5,297 nucleotides of DNA from an uncultured Bacilli bacterium (GTDB lineage Bacteria > Bacillota_I > Bacilli_A > RF39 > UBA660): positions 1 to 5,297 of the forward strand of contig CALVWH010000038.1 in assembly GCA_944364705.1 (NCBI GenBank), in the 5' to 3' direction. This document shows positions 5,270 to 5,297 of this stretch, in pieces. A program made the position numbers and the translations under genes. Numbering within the stretch: the first letter of the stretch is position 1; the number at the start of each line of letters is the position of its first letter. Below the pieces are notes generated by a model that saw only the letters and a program-made list of their open reading frames with translations, made no database searches and was not told the DNA's origin.

Positions 5270-5297
5270 ATGCAGATTTATGTTGATATAATGAAAC
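5270..5297 (+). CDS. Start of an unidentified gene, cut by the window edge
   Basis: ATG at 5270 is preceded by a perfect AAGGAGGT (5257-5264) with 5 bases of spacing. Only nine codons are present (MQIYVDIMK), with the frame open to the window end. The start is convincing from its ribosome binding site; the product cannot be named from so few residues. Confidence 0.5.

Noticed and set aside
1..5297. CRISPR array, tRNA, rRNA, insertion sequence, integrase or defence genes.
   Set aside because: No regularly spaced repeats, no cloverleaf-like sequence and no transposase or nuclease motifs were seen on either strand, apart from the phosphoesterase relic.

Overview
The window is a short piece of a very AT-rich chromosome from a low-GC Gram-positive type organism (Bacilli, Erysipelotrichia or a Mollicutes-like gut lineage is my inference). 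The evidence is near-consensus sigma-70 promoters (TTGAAA or TTGTTT, 16-18 bases, TATAAT), purine-rich Shine-Dalgarno sites, simple hairpin plus T-run terminators and A/T-ending codons. TGA, TAG and TAA all act as stops, so the standard bacterial code fits.

Layout. Bases 9 to about 432 hold the decayed remains of a minus-strand metallophosphoesterase gene, broken across several frames, with an intact-looking promoter still upstream at 513-540. Back to back with it is the plus-strand promoter of a YigZ/IMPACT-family protein (588-1169). This gene ends tail to tail, with overlapping stop codons, against a minus-strand two-gene operon (2907 to 1166): a membrane-anchored GT2 glycosyltransferase of the GtrB/DPM1-like type and a translationally coupled 271-residue protein I do not recognise. 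Next comes a single-gene unit for a membrane-anchored thioredoxin-fold protein with a CGYC active site (2986-3501), then 223 bases without a clear gene. A second minus-strand pair (5114 to 3725) encodes a protein with an N-terminal DUF2207-like segment and two membrane helices, followed by a membrane-anchored protein whose reading frame is interrupted by one in-frame TAA. At the right edge two hairpins, a promoter candidate and a perfect Shine-Dalgarno lead into a plus-strand gene of which only nine codons are present.

How the genes work together. Most of the window is small housekeeping and envelope functions: lipid-linked glycosylation, extracytoplasmic thiol chemistry and an unknown two-protein membrane locus. 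I see no defence system, CRISPR array, transposase, integrase, tRNA or rRNA. The most informative observations are the two broken genes (one old and multiply damaged, one apparently recent with a single nonsense codon), the two genes whose promoters predict leaders only a few bases long, and the hairpin cluster at the right end, which could be simple insulation or a leader-type control element.
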